Counted from the stretch's first letter, positions 10,601 to 23,743 are shown. The stretch is 64,000 bases of DNA from Prinsepia uniflora (GCA_032719365.1 CM064869.1:27499504-27563503), one strand, 5' to 3'. Notes: generated from the letters alone by a model not told the origin. Translations and numbers: made by a program.

Positions 10601-11325
10601 CGAAGTGGATTGCTTGCCTTCTAATTTCAGCTTTTATTTTTTTCAAGTCTGAAGGTAACTTTCTTTGGAGGTATTCAATTATTGGTTGGCGCCAATCTAC
10701 CTCTCTGATTTCACAAACCGTAACAATGTTTGATTCATCGATTCCATTGATTATATCCAAAACGGGTGGTAGTAGATGCCACTCCCCAACAGTAATTTTC
10801 ACTTCTCTTTCATCTGGTAATATTAGAGATGCTGCTAAGTTGGCTAATGCATCAGCTTTTTCATTGCTTGACCTTGGGATATGATTGATTTCAATATCTT
10901 CGAACGTTGACATCAGATATTTGGCCCTTTCATGATATCGTACCAGATTAGGATTTTTTACTTCGTATTCCCTTTTCAATTACTTGATAACTAACTGAGA
11001 ATCATCAAATGCTCTTAGGTGATCGAGGTGCATTTCGAGTGCAATTCGAGACCGACGATCAGTGCCTTGTATCGTACCACATTGTTTGAACATGGAGCCA
11101 TGAAGGTGAAGGAATATGGAATCAAGCATCCTGAGGGTGTGGCAAATACAATGCATGCTCCTGCCCCTTTCTTCCTAGATGCTCCATCAAAGTATAGATG
11201 CCATGATGAAGGTTCGGTTAAGAAAACGTTTTCATTAGTTAGATCTTCTGAGAGTTCTATGTCTGCTGGCACAAGATGTACAACCAAAAAGTCGGCTAGT
11301 GATTGTCCCTTGGTTACCTTTTGAG
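10601..11325 (-). pseudogene. Tat second (archaeal-type) RNase H and linker
   Basis: The sequence LYFDGASRKKGAGACIVF at about 11160-11215 is the start of the additional RNase H that marks Tat/Ogre elements. The frame breaks near 11015. It resumes at 10979 with VRYHERAKYLMSTF and IPRSSNEKADALANLA, the C-terminal aRNase H segment carrying its last Asp, then a linker running to 10601. One frame change and stops disable it. Confidence 0.8.
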
Positions 11326-11848
11326 GCACATAATTTATCTCAAATTCGGACAAAATTAGAGACCACTTGGCTAAACGCCCTGACGATACTGGTTTTGACA
11401 TAAAGTACTTAAGAGGATCGGCTCTTGAGATTAGGATGCTATTATGTGCCAAGAGGTAATGACGAAGCTTTTGTACAACAAAGACCAAACATAAGCATAT
11501 TTTTTCGATGGAGGAGTAATTTTGTTTTGCCCCCACCAATGTCTTACTTAGATAGTAGAGCACATTCTCTTTTTTGTCATCGTTGTTTTGAGCAAGCAAT
11601 GCCCCTAATGAGCGTTCAAGTGCTGCGATGTAGAGAATCAACGACATCCCTTGGATTGGTGTCATCAATACTGATGGCTTTGACAGGTATTGTTTATTGT
11701 TGTCAAAGGCGTTTTGGAATGCTTTGTTCCATATGAATGGCTTATCTTTCTTCATAAGCTTTGAGAAAGGCTGACATCTTCCAGATAGATTTGTGATAAG
11801 CCAACAGATGCAGGCTAATATCCCCTGTAGTCCTCGTAGCTCTCGCAA
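11326..11848 (-). pseudogene. Tat RNase H domain (retroviral position)
   Basis: An open minus-strand stretch follows RT after one stop (TGA at about 11852-11854). It starts with LRELRGLQGIL and SGRCQPFSKLMKK (RT thumb/connection), then YYLSKTLVGAKQNYSSIEK and LRHYLLAHNSILISRADPLKY. The LILYIAALERSLGALLAQ segment lacks the usual Asp, as is common where the second RNase H exists. QSLADFL follows at about 11290-11330. Confidence 0.8.
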
Positions 11849-12472
11849 GTTTCAAGGATGAAGAATTGTCTGAATTACTTTTATTTTAGCAGGGTCAATT
11901 TCAATTCCCCTGTATCTGAAAACAAAGCCCATGAACTTTCCTGATGCTACACCAAAAACACACTTTAGAGGGCTTATTCTAAGTTGATGCTCGCGGAGTC
12001 TATCGAAGATTCTTCTCAAATCTCTAAGATGATGACTTATTTCCTTTGTCTTGACCACCAAATCATCCACATAGCACTCGATGGTGTTGTGTAACATGTA
12101 ACTAAAGATCACCATCATGGCTCTTTGATATATTGCTTTTGCATTTTTTAAACCAAACGGCATAATAGAGTAGCAATATATTCCGATTAGTGTACGGAAT
12201 GCAGTGAGCTCTTCATCTTCTGGTGCCATTTATATTTGATTGTAACCCCAGAATCCATCCATGAAGGATAATTCTGGGAAATCGGTTGTGGCATCTACCA
12301 ACAACTCCATATTCGGAAGCGGAAATTCATATTTAGGGCATGCTTTGTTGAGATCTCTGTAATCCACACAGACTTGGATTTGTCTCAAAGTTTTCTTCTT
12401 AACAGGAACAATGCTTGAGAGCCAGGTAAGGTACTTTACTTCTCGGATAAATCCTGCAGTCTTTAATTTCAT
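11849..12472 (-). pseudogene. Tat reverse transcriptase
   Basis: Conserved RT blocks are present on the minus strand: VCVDYRDLNKACPKYEFPLP, FMDGFWGYNQI, YCYSIMPFGLKNA, and the catalytic box as YVDDLVVKT near 12050-12080. A stop (TAA at 12230-12232) follows GYNQI where the family has Arg, and a second stop precedes the thumb. The frame is otherwise continuous, so decay is mainly by point mutation. Confidence 0.85.
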
Positions 12473-12859
12473 AATCTCTGCTTCAATTTGAACTGATAGC
12501 TCAGGTCGAAAACAGTGTGGGGGTTGCTTTACCTACATGTTTTTTTTTCTAACACACCTAGTCTGTAAACTGCACTTTTGGATCCAACCTCGGCAAGTCT
12601 TGATATCCCCATGCAAATACATCTTGGTATTCTTGCAATATTTGGGTTTAGTTTTCTAGCTCTTGTTAGGTTAACAATGAGCTGATATCGGCTTTGGATT
12701 ATTAATTGTTCTAAGGTCAATTTCCTGAAGATCATCCACTGTAGTTGACCTCGATCCTCGATTTGTGATGGTGCATTCATGGCAGTATTTACAAATTCTT
12801 CCTTAATTTTGTCATTATGTTAGACTTCTAAGTTTGAGTTTTCTAATATGCCAGCTGTG
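12473..12859 (-). pseudogene. Tat protease-RT linker remnant
   Basis: Minus-strand frames show a linker with EEFVNTAMNAPSQIEDRGQ-like text, DDLQEIDLRTI and, in another frame, YLHGDI. It joins directly to RT at 12472. The upstream edge is the reverse LTR inserted at 12860, with 12855-12859 (CTGTG) serving as target duplication against CTATG at 24371-24375. Confidence 0.6.
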
Positions 12860-12935
12860 TGATAGAGATTTTACTAAGCACAATAGATGTACTAGGAAAA
12901 AACCTCTACGTGTAATAACTATGAAAGCGCACAAG

Positions 12936-14751
12936 TGATAAGTCACAAATTAAGCATCATTTCAATGTTATTTCTTATCCCTTTTACTTATCTTTTGATT
13001 ATAATCATTCAAACAATAGGAGAAAATGATATCTTTTGTGAAGTTTGTGCAGATTGCATAGTTGCGGTTTAAATCATGTTTTGCAATGAAATGTGATCTT
13101 TCCAAGGCTAAATCTTTAAGGACTCATCAAGGACTCATAAAGGGCCTCATCATCTCCCATTTACATGATCAAGATCCACCAAGACCCTAAAGTCACGGCC
13201 TAGCCCCTAGAAGCCCACAAAATGCGGTTAAAGGTGTTTTAGGGGGTTTACTTGTGCATCAAGCAACTTTGGACGAATTTTCCTACCTTTCTCAATGAGG
13301 AATGACATGGATTGACTTAGATAAGAAGACTTAATTATATTCCTAATCAGATCTTGAAGTTAAAGAGGCAAGAAATAAGGAAAAGGAAGTTTCTTGGAAA
13401 TTAAGAAACCATCTTATACATGGCTAGGGTTAATTAACTTCCCTAGCCGCAATTTATCATGTTTCCTTTATTTTAGGGCAATGTAATCTGATTTAGGATA
13501 GCATTAAATGAATTCCTAGTCAAAGATAAAGTCAAGAAGTGGAAAGAAGGAAAGAAAGAGACTCCTTGTACAAGAAGGATACAAAAAACGGCCAACTATG
13601 GTTTTTTTCACAAAAACAAGGAGTTTTCCTCCTTGTTTTGAGGCTGTTTTCCCTTTTCTTTGAGGGAGATGTTAGGGCAGGTGTTTGAGGTTATAAATAG
13701 ATGTTTTCTCATTGTTTTTGGAGGCCGAATTTACCTCTTGAATGTCCCCAAAACTCTGTCAAAATTCGTACTTCAATCCATGTTCTTAGTTTAGAGTTTT
13801 GTAATTTAATTCAAGCACTCTTTATAATTCAAGCATCTTCAAATTCAGCACGTCTACCTTGAGGGAGTTTTCCTTCATCTCTTTTAATCATTGTCCTTTT
13901 ATTATTTCTTGCTTTATTTATATTTGTGCACGTTTTAATTATGTGCTTGTTTTATTCAATAATGTTTGAGTAGTGTAATTAGGGCTAGGGTTACTTGAAG
14001 CCCTAGCCATGTTAGTTCGTGTTTGATTTCTGGCTCTTGATTATGATTGCTATGAATGCCTGGATTTTTTGGATTACTGCGCTTCATGAACTCAATTTAT
14101 GCTTATAAGCTTAGCTACCTTATTTGTGTAGAATTGTCGATGTAATTGCTTGACGGATCACCTTGATGTTTTTGTTCACCCTGCAATTTATGGCATCACG
14201 TTTAAGAGGGGGAATCTTATTCGTAATCTAAACTCATGACTTCCTAGGTCTGTACATCACTTTTCTAGAGACAGTGTAGTGTAATTAAATCTTCTTTATG
14301 TTTCATGCATTATCACGCACCATCGGTAATAGTTGTTTAAGGGCGGGCACATCACGCTTAAACACGCAATCTAAGAAAAGATAATATGTGTGGGGTGAAC
14401 CTTAGCCGGACCCCTGCACAAGCACTTAATTCAAATTCATGCATAGTAATCTAATCAAGGAAATCTAACGGAACTATAATTGGTAAAGGTGGATAGAAGC
14501 CTTAGCTCTACTTAGTTAATTATTATTAGTTAATTTACTTCATTCATAAAACATAACAAACCCCCCATTGCATTTTAATTACTCCACTTAAGTCAATTGA
14601 GTTAAACAGAATTGGATATCATTGAGCAAGTCTTCGGGGGATCGACATTTGCTTGCATCTATACTATCTACACGTCTTGTGCGCTTGCAAAGTTTATTAC
14701 ACGTTGAGATTTTTCCTAGTACATCTTTTGTGCTTGGTAAAATTTCTATCA
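12936..14751 (+). repeat. 5' LTR of pol-less Athila derivative
   Basis: 1,816 bp. It lacks the 183-bp tandem duplication present in its partner. Several blocks (for example CACGCACCATCGGTAATAG and GGGCGGGCACATCACGCTTA) recur in every Athila-type LTR of the window. Confidence 0.88.
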
Positions 14752-14753
14752 AG

Positions 14754-14772
14754 TTTTTGGCGCCGTTGCCGA
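14754..14772 (+). other. Primer binding site, tRNA-Asp type
   Basis: TTTTTGGCGCCGTTGCCGAG lies two bases after the 5' LTR. TGGCGCCGTTGCCGGGGA-like sites are the known Athila primer site, complementary to tRNA-Asp. Confidence 0.85.
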
Positions 14773-14881
14773 GGACTTGTTCCTCAACGGGGTCCATTTT
14801 ATTTGATTCCTTTGACTTAGTGGTTTTTCTTTTTTATTTTGTATATAAATTTTTGGTTTTATTTTTGTTACGTGTCTAGGT

Positions 14882-15882
14882 ACCATAGAATCATGGAATA
14901 GGTATTATTCTTCTCAAGGTTGGGCCTACGAGCCTTATGCAGACATTCCTTCGGTTCCAAGTAATCAAGGGGGATGGGCATACCTCCAAGATTGCATGTA
15001 CATGCATGAGCCTTACAATCAGCCCTATATGGAGCCATACCACAATGGATGGAGTGAACCATCACCCTACACTTGGACTCCTTCTCCTTTGGATCCTAGG
15101 CCTGTCCGACCTCAGAAAATACTTCCGGATGCACTAAATGAGGCCCGATCTCAAAGAACACTCCGGGAAGCCCTTTTAGAGGAAAAGGAACTAGAGCGCA
15201 CCTTCGACTTAAACTTCTTTGGGAGCTCGATTGGGATGATGAGAATAATGATGTGTATGCCCCCTTACCACCCACAAACAGTACCAATGAATGCACCTCA
15301 GGTCATGCTCTTGATGTTCATGAAATAGAACCAAACCCGCAAGCATTGCACCAAGTTTTGTTCGAGGTTCCTGAAATTGCAGCACCTATCCTTGCTGCCT
15401 CAACTCCTCAAGCACCTCTTATCCTTACTTTTCCAGGGCCTTCCTTATCCTTATCTTCACCATTTAAGTTCCTTACTCAACTTAGTTGTTTTGGTGAGAA
15501 ATTTGATGTTGTGCCTAATGGTTTGTGCAGGTTTAATGGTCCTTGTAGGAGGAAAGATGAAGGAAGTATCAAGATGGTGGTATTCACCTTTGAGACATTC
15601 AGCTCCACCCAAGGCTCAAGGCCACGGCCTAAGCAACCCAAAGACCCTCCATGGCCCCCATACTTCGATCATTATGCTTACTTGTCTATTGGGATCAAGC
15701 AGTTTTTACTTACATTCAAATCTTTATTGTACTTGTTCCCTGAAATGTTAAAGTCTAGGAAGTGGATTTCTACTTGTCGAACTAATCAATTCATTTATGT
15801 TGCAGGCAAGATACCACTAAAGGAGGGCCATGTTTGGAGCCCCTCAAGTGCTTCTTGGACCGCAAGCATTCTAAGTGCTTAA
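14882..15882 (+). pseudogene. Unrecognised ORF of pol-less Athila derivative
   Basis: The open frame starts without a clear ATG near 14882 and reads to 15328: ESWNRYYSSQGWAYEP, then tandem-like YNQPYMEPYHNGW and an E/L-rich helix with REALLEEKELER. Around 15230 the matching frame shifts by one and continues from 15253 to the stop at 15882, ending CKEGHVWSPSSASW-like text (…KEGHVWSPSSASWTASILSA). It sits where gag should be but shows no gag core or zinc knuckle. I do not recognise it. It could be a gag N-terminus fused to other sequence, or a lineage-specific protein. The frameshift makes this copy broken. Confidence 0.45.
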
Positions 15883-17661
15883 CTTTGCCCTAGTTTGTTC
15901 CCTCTTTCATATAGACGTTTTTTTACCTTCTAACTCATAATTTTGTCTTCCTTTTATGCTCAAAACATTGAGGACAATGTTTCGTTTAGGTTTGGGGGTA
16001 TTGGATTTAAGTTTAGGGGTACACAACTCAGTTTCTGTTTTGAAATGCTTGCTGTTTTTTTTTTTCTGCTCTTATTTCCTTGCTGTTTTTTGTTTTCTGT
16101 TTTGAGTTCTTTGCTATTTTTTGTTTTGTGATGCTAGTATTTATGCCTAAACATGTTAATGTGAATGTATAGAACATGAGAATTTTTTGTACTTACTAAG
16201 AATCATTGCCATTTCCATTGAACTCACACTTGCACTTCACGATACCATAATCAAGTGATTAAGCAACCAAAACAATTGAATTTGAGCATACTTAGAAAAT
16301 TAGTGGAGACTACCATTGTGAGATTTTTGAACTTGATTTCCTTTATTTCTGAGTGATCTACATGTTTCTACTCTCAAACACTCATCACTTTGTTCATAAT
16401 TGCATGATCTCTTTCTATTTGCATTGATGTTTAAGAAACCAAATCTATTGGATGCTCTTGATTTGATGTATGATTGTTTATGAGATGTGATATAGGCTAT
16501 GTGTGTTTTAGCTCCTAAAGGCCCTTCTTTTCCCCGTCCAAATTGCATGTTCCCTAAGCTCCTTTGAAGCCAAACACTTAGCCGTTTTGTTCTTCACCTA
16601 CAATATGACCTAACCAAGTTTGGAACCGTTCATAATGGCTACACCCTATAATCTAAACTTGTGTCAAGGTTGCATCAAATGAGATTCATGGTGAGGAGGA
16701 AATATGTTGATGTTTTGTGCTACTTATACTTATGTGATGGAAGTATGTTTGAATGTAAAAGATCGTTCGTTTATTTGTAAAGTGAGGAAGCTATTGCATG
16801 ATCTTGGCTCAGCTCATCTACAAAAAAATGTATCAAGTTCATTAGTGAAAAGAAAAAAAAATTTGTGATAAGAAAAAAAAGAGAAAAAGAAAAAAAAAAG
16901 CAATGAACTTAGAGTTGAGTCAAGTGAGCCATGTACCTCAATTAGAGCATTTTTGTGAGCTTAAGCACGATTTCATCTAGACTCAAGGTCTGAGTCATGA
17001 CTTCTCATGCCTTGATGCGGTTTAGGTTCTTTGAATTCCAACTTTTCTTTCTAAACCCACGAACCTAGCCCCATTACAACCCTTGAATGAAGACCTATTG
17101 ATCTTGTGAATGGTTATGCAAAGGATTAAGGTACGTATCTCTGTTCTTAAACTTCAATTCCATCGTGAGATCATATTTTCAGATAAAGTGCTTTCTTCAT
17201 TGAAATTCATATGTGAATAACTTGATTTTCTTTACATAAACTCTTCACATATGCTTGTTAAGTGAAAGCCTTAGGATTCTTGAGCGTATTGAGTGATGCC
17301 CAGTGAGGATTAGAGTCGAGGCGAAATCTTTCTAGGGTGTTTAGATGGCGTTGTTTTCTAGTTTGATCATTTGGGATATTGGTATAAACACTTGACACCT
17401 TGAGTTCACGGTTATGGCATGTTCTTTGGTTTGTATGAGTTTGTTTTCTATTCTTGATTCTTATTAATTTGTTGATTCATGATTTCGAGTGACTTTTGTG
17501 TTAAGTAAAACGTTTGTGGGTATCGTGCTGCTATAACCCTCAGGAGACAAAACTCCTCCTACTAGGTGAACCTAGAGGTTTAAATGTTTATCTTAACTAG
17601 ATCGAGTCTTTTATTTTGTTGTTTTGCTAAGGGACTAGCAAAAGATAGGTTTGGGGGTATT
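15883..17661 (+). other. Non-coding 3' interior of pol-less Athila derivative
   Basis: This parallels 32896-34463, including the phrases AACATTGAGGACAATGTTTC and GATGCCTAGTGAGGATTAGAG (GATGCCCAGTG here), so it is the Athila region downstream of integrase. It holds long A/G-rich runs at about 16847-16902 and ends in the purine tract before 17662. There is no credible gene; the small frames seen here are in repeat sequence. Confidence 0.75.
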
Positions 17662-19654
17662 TGATAAGTCACAAATTAAGCATCATTTCAATGTTATTTC
17701 TTATCCTTTTTACTTATCTTTTGATTATAATCATTCAAACAATAGGAGAAAATGATATCTTTTGTGAAGTTTGTGCAGATTGTTTAGTTGCGGTTTAAAT
17801 CATGTTTTGAAATGAAATGTGATCTTTCCAAAGCTAAATCTTTAAGGACTCATCAAGGACTCATAAAGGGCCTCATCATCTCCCATTTACATGACCAAGA
17901 TCCACCAAGACTCTAAAAGTCACGGCCTAGCCCCTTGAAGCCCACAAAATGCGGTTAAAGATGTTTTAGGGGGTTTACTTGTGCATCAAGCAACGTTGGG
18001 CGAATTTTCCTACGTTTCTCAATGAGGAATGACATGGATTGACTTAGATAAGAAGACTTAATTATATTTCTAATCAGATCTTGAAGTTAAAGAGGCAAGA
18101 AACAAGGAAAAGGAAGTTTCTTGGAAATTAAGAAACCATCTTGTACATGGGTAGGGTTAATTAACTTCCCTAGCCGCAATTTATCATGTTTCCTACCTTT
18201 CTCAATGAGGAATGACATGGATTGACTTAGATAAGAAGACTTAATTATATTTCTAATCAGATCTTGAAGTTAAAGAGGCAAGAAACAAGGAAAAGGAAGT
18301 TTCTTGGAAATTAAGAAACCATCTTGTACATGGCTAGGGTTAATTAACTTCCCTAGCCGCAATTTATCATGTTTACTTTATTTTAGGGCAATGTAATCTG
18401 ATTTAGGATAGCATTAAATGAATTCCTAGTCGAAGATAAAGTCAAGAAGTGGAAAAAAGAAAGGAAAGGGACTCCTTGTACAAGAAGGATACAAAAAACG
18501 GCCAACTATGGTTTTTTCACAAAAACAAGGAGGAAAACTCCTTGTTTTGGGGCTGTTTTCCCTTTTCTTTGAGGGAGATGTTAGGGCAGGTGTTTGGGGT
18601 TATAAATAGATGTTTTCTCATTGTTTTTGGAGGCCGAATTTACCTCTTGAATGTCCCCAAAACTCTGTCAAAATTCGTACTTCAATCCATGTTCTTAGTT
18701 TAGAGTTTTGTAATTTAATTCAAGCACTCTTTATAATTCAAGCATCTTCAAATTCAGCACGTCTACCTTGAGGGAGTTTTCCTTCATCTCTTTTAATCAT
18801 TGTCCTTTTATTATTTCTTGCTTTATTTATATTTGTGCACGTTTTAATTATGTGCTTGTTTTATTCAATAATGTTTGAGTAGTGTAATTAGGGCTAGGGT
18901 TACTTGAAGCCCTAGCCATGTTAGTTCGTGTTTGATTTCTGGCTCTTGATTATGATTGCTATGAATGCCTGGATTTGTTGGATTACTGCGCTTCATGAAC
19001 TCAATTTATGCTTATAAGCTTAGCTACCTTATTTGTGTATAATTGTCGATGTAATTGCTTGACGGATCACCTTGATGTTTGTGTTCACCCTGCAATTTAT
19101 GGCATCACGTTTAAGAGGGGGAATCTTATTCGTAATCTAAACTCATGACTTCTTGGGTCTGTACATCACTTTTCTAGTGACAGTGTAGTGTCATTAAATC
19201 TTCTCTATGTTTCATGCATTATCACGCACCATCGGTAATAGTTGTTTAAGGGCGGGCACATCACGCTTAAATATGCAATCTAAGAGAAGATAATATGTGT
19301 GGGGTGAACCTTAGCCGGACCCCTGCACGAGCACTTAATTCAAATACATACATAGTAATCTAATCAAGGAAATCTAACGGAACTATAATTGGTAAAGGTG
19401 GATAGAAACCTTAGCTCGACTTAGTTATTATTAGTTAATTTACTTCATTCATAAAACATAACAAACCCCCCATTTCATTTTAATTACTCCACTTAAGTCA
19501 ATTGAGTTCAACTGAATTGGATATCATTGAGCAAGTCTTCGTGGGATCGACCTTTGCTTGCATCTATACTATCTACACGTCTTGTGCGCTTGCAAAGTTT
19601 ATTACACGTAGAGGTTTTTCCTAGTACATCTTTTGTTTGGTAAAATTTCTATCA
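17662..19654 (+). repeat. 3' LTR of pol-less Athila derivative, with internal duplication
   Basis: 1,993 bp. It contains a tandem duplication with period about 183 bp (first copy from about 18008, second from about 18191) that the 5' LTR lacks, so the duplication arose after insertion. Confidence 0.87.
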
Positions 19655-20710
19655 ACAAGACGTGTAGATAGTATAGATGCAAACAAAGGTCGATCCCACA
19701 GACACTTGCTCAACAATATCCAATCTGATTTGGTTCAATTAACTTTATGGAGTAATTAAAATACAATGGGGGGTTTGATATATTTTATGAAGGAAGTAAA
19801 TTAACTAGTAATAACTAACTAAGTTGAGCTAGGGTTTCTATCCACCTTTACTAATTATAGTTCAATTAGATTTCCTTGATTAGATTACTATGCATGTATC
19901 TGAATTAAGTCCCCATGCAGAGGTCCGGCTAAGACTCACCCTACACATATTATCTTCTCTTAGATTACATGTTTAAGTGTGATGTGCCCGCCCCTAAACA
20001 ACTATTACCGATGGTGCGTTATAATGCATGAAACATGAAAAAGATTTAATGACACTACACTATCCCTAGAAAAGTGATGTGCAATCCTAGGGAGTCATGA
20101 GTTTAGATTACGAATAAGATACCCCTCCCCCTTAAACGTGATGCTACAAATTGCAGGGTGAACACAAACATCGAGGTGATCCGTCAAGCAATTATATCAA
20201 TAATTATACACAAATAAGGTAGCTAAGCTTATAAGTATAAATTGAGTTCATGAAGCGCAGTAATCCAAAAAATCCATGCATGCATCACAATAATAATCAA
20301 GAGCCATAAATCAAACAAGAACTAACATGGCTAGGGTTTCAAGTAACCCTAACCCTAATTACAATACTCAAATATTATCTAATTAAGCAAAGACATAAAA
20401 GAAAGATGCATAAACATAAATAAAGCAGTAAATAATAAATGGAATGAAGGAAAACTCCCTCAAGATAGACGTGCTGAATTTGAAGATGCTTGAATTGAAA
20501 AGAGTGCTTGAATTAAGATTACAAAACCCTAAACGAAGAACATGAATTGAATTACTATTACGTCTAAAATTTGGTAGAGTTCCGGGGACCTTCAAGAGGT
20601 AAATTCGGTCCCCCTTCATAAACCCTAATACCTCTATTTATAAGAGAATAATTAATCCTCTTAAAAATAGGAGTTTACAATTAAATTCTATAAGGAAAAG
20701 ACTTCCTAAA

Positions 20711-23700
20711 TGATAGGTCATAATTTATGCATGTTTTATCCATGATTTAATGCCCTTTTACTTATATTTTGTTAATATTTTATTCTATACAATTGGAGAA
20801 CATAATATATTTTGTGTGAAATGTGTAGATCAAATAGAATTTGGAATTACAATAATTTGGGCGAAAGAATCTCCTAAATCGGAGTTGAAACGAAGAAGTT
20901 ATGAAGGAAAAAAAATGGCACAAGAATTTGGTGGCCATCCACCGAAATCAACATTAGGAGTCCTTGCCCATGCACTGTAGCACTGCCTCCCATTCGGTGC
21001 GCGCCTACCGAATACGTTGCTTGACTCTTCAACGTGCGCATGCTGATGCGCTTCTTCCTCATTTGGTGGCCTTCCACCTGCACCTCTAAACAACAGCCTG
21101 CGCTATTGACCAGCGTTGACCACGTCCTTTGACCGCCCAAATTCGGTAGTTGACCACCGAAAATGGTCCCTGATGCTTTAATTCCCATTTTGGCCTATTT
21201 TACAACTGCCTTTCACACCTAATCTCCATATTGTATAAGGACTTTAGTCCTACATCCTTTTATATTCTTAATTTTAATTCCTTTACTTGTAGGAAATGTT
21301 TTAATTAGATTTCTTAATTATTTAGGAAGCCTTTTCCTAATAGAATCCAAATATAAAACTCCTATTTTTAAGAGGATTAATTATTCTCTTATAAATAGAG
21401 GTATAAGGGTTTATGAAAGGGGGGCCGAATTTACCTATTGAAGGTCCCCGAAACTCTATCAAAATTCGTACTTCAATTCATGTTCTTAGTTTAAAGTTTT
21501 GTAATCTTAATTCAAGCACTCTTTACAATTCAAGCATCTTAATTTCAGCACGTCTACCTTGAGGGAGTTTTCCTTCATTCCTTTTATTATTTATTGCTTT
21601 ATTTATGTTTATGCACCTTTTACTTATGTCCTTGTTTTATTTAATAATGTTTGAGTTGTGTAATTAGGGCTAGGGTTACTTGAAGCCCTAGCCATGTTAG
21701 TTTTTACTTAGATTTATGGCTCATGATTATGATTGTCATGCATGCCTGAATTTGTTTGATTACTGCGTTTCATGAACTCAATTTATGCTTATAAACTTAA
21801 CTACCTTATTTGTGTATAAGTATTGATGTAATTACTTGACGGATCACCTCGATGTTTGTGTTCACCTTGTAATTTGTAGCATCACATTTAAGGGGGGACT
21901 CTTATTCGTAATCTAAACTCATGACTCACTATAATTGCACATCACTTTTCTAGGGATAGTGTAGTGTCATTAAATCTTCTTCCTGTTCCATGCATTATCA
22001 CGCATCATCGGTAATGGACGTTTAAGGGCGGGCGCATCACGCTTAAACATGCAATCTAAGATAAGATAATATGTGTGGGGTGAGCCTTAACTCAACCCCG
22101 GCACGAGCAATTAATTCAAAAAATATGCATAGTAATCTAATCAAGGAAATCATAGGAGAACTATAATTGATATAGGTAGATAGAAAAACATTCAACGTGA
22201 CAACGCCCCATATTTGCATTTTAATTACTCCACTTAAGTCAATTGAGTTAAACGAAATTGGATATCATTCAGCAAATGGCACAAGAATTCGGAGGCTATC
22301 CACCGAAATCAGCATCAGGCGTCCTTGCCCATACACTGTAGCGCTGCCTCACATTCGGTGTGCGCCTACCGAATACGCTGCGTGACTCTTCATCGCGTTC
22401 ATGTTGATGCGTTTTTTCCTGATTCGGTGGCCTTCCACCAACTCCTCCAAACAGCAGCCTGTGTTATTGACCAGTGTTTACCACGTCCTTTGACCACCTA
22501 AATTCGGTAGTTGACCACCGAAAATGGTCCTTGATGCTTTAATTCCAAATTTTGGCCTGTTTTCCTTTTATATTCTTATTTTTAATTCCTTTACTTGTAG
22601 GAAAGGTTTTAATTAGATTTCTTAATTATTTAGGAAGTGTTTTCCTAATAGAATTCAAATATAAAACTCCTATTTTTAAGAGGATGAATTATTCTCTTAT
22701 AAATCGATGTATAAGGTTTATGAAAGGGGGGCCGAATTTACCTCTTGAAGGTCCTCGAAACTCTATCAAAATTCGTACTTCAATTCATGTTCTTAGTTTA
22801 AAGTTTTGTAATCTTAAGCACTCTTTACAATTCAAGCATCTTAATTTCAGTACGTCTACCTTGAGGGAGTTTTCCTTCATTCCTTTGATTATTTATTGCT
22901 TTTTTATGTTTATGCACCTTTTAATTATGTCCTTGTTTTATTCAATAATGTTTGAGTAGTGTAATTAGGGCTAGGGTTAGTTGAAGCCCTAGCCATGTTA
23001 GTTCTTACTTAGATTTCTGGCTCTTGAGTATGATTGTTATGCATACCTGGATTTATTGGATTACTGCGCTTTATGAACTCAATTTATGCTTATAAGCTAG
23101 GCTACTTTATTTGTGTATAATTGTTGATGTAATTGCTTGAATGATCACCTCGATGTTTGTGTTCACCTTGCAATTTGTAGCATCACGTTTAAGGGGGGAC
23201 TCTTATTCGTAATCTAAACTCGTGACTCACTAGAATTGCACATCACTTTTCTAGGGATAGTATAGTGTCATTAAATCTTCTTCATATTCCTTGCATTATC
23301 ACGCACCATCGATAATAAACTTTTAAGGGTGAGCACATCACGCTTAAACATGCAATCTAAGAGAAGATAATATGTGTGGGGTGAGCCTTAGCCGGACCCC
23401 TGCACGTGCACTTAATTCAGAAAACATGCATAGTAATCTAATCAAGGAAATCGGAGGAGAACTATAATTGGTAAAGGGTGATAGAAACCCTAGCTCGATT
23501 TAGTTAGTTAATCGTAGTTAGTTTACTTACATTCATTCAACGTGAAAACCCCCCATATTTGCATTTTAATTACTCAACTTAAAGTCAATTGAGTTAAACG
23601 GAATTGGATATCATTGAGCAAGTCTTCGTGGGATCGACTTTTGCTTGCATCTATACTATCTACACGTCTTGTGCGCTTGCAAAGTTTATTACACATAGAG

Positions 23701-23743
23701 GTTTTTCCTAGAACATCTTTTGTGCTTGGTAAAATCTGTATCA
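20711..23743 (+). mobile_element. Forward Athila-type solo LTR with internal 1.36-kb duplication
   Basis: Starts TGATAGGTCATAATTTATGC and ends AAAATCTGTATCA. Exact target duplication CTAAA at 20706-20710 and 23744-23748. The first 1.56 kb stops near the LTR 3' end (GGATATCATTCAGCAA) and jumps at about 22275 back to the position matching 20917, giving a repeated segment of about 1,358 bp. The total fits one LTR of about 1.68 kb plus that duplication. It lies inside an opposite-oriented LTR of the same family. Confidence 0.85.

Larger units (their letters stand above)
12936..19654 (+). mobile_element. Pol-less Athila derivative with two LTRs
   Basis: A 6.7-kb element with LTRs at 12936-14751 and 17662-19654 (both TGATAAGTCACAAATTAAGC to TTTCTATCA), an exact target duplication ACAAG (12931-12935 and 19655-19659), a primer site after the 5' LTR and a GGTTTGGGGGTATT purine run before the 3' LTR. 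The interior is only 2.9 kb. It has no RT, RNase H or integrase, but a proline/aromatic-rich frame at 14882-15882. The rest of the interior resembles the non-coding 3' part of the Athila element at 32896-34463. The LTRs are very similar, so insertion is fairly recent. It would have needed proteins from a relative. Confidence 0.88.

Noticed and set aside
15943..16131. Small hydrophobic plus-strand frame (also at 32959-33153)
   Set aside because: It is a T-rich stretch shared by two Athila-type elements; the leucine/phenylalanine content follows from base composition. A small membrane protein is not supported.
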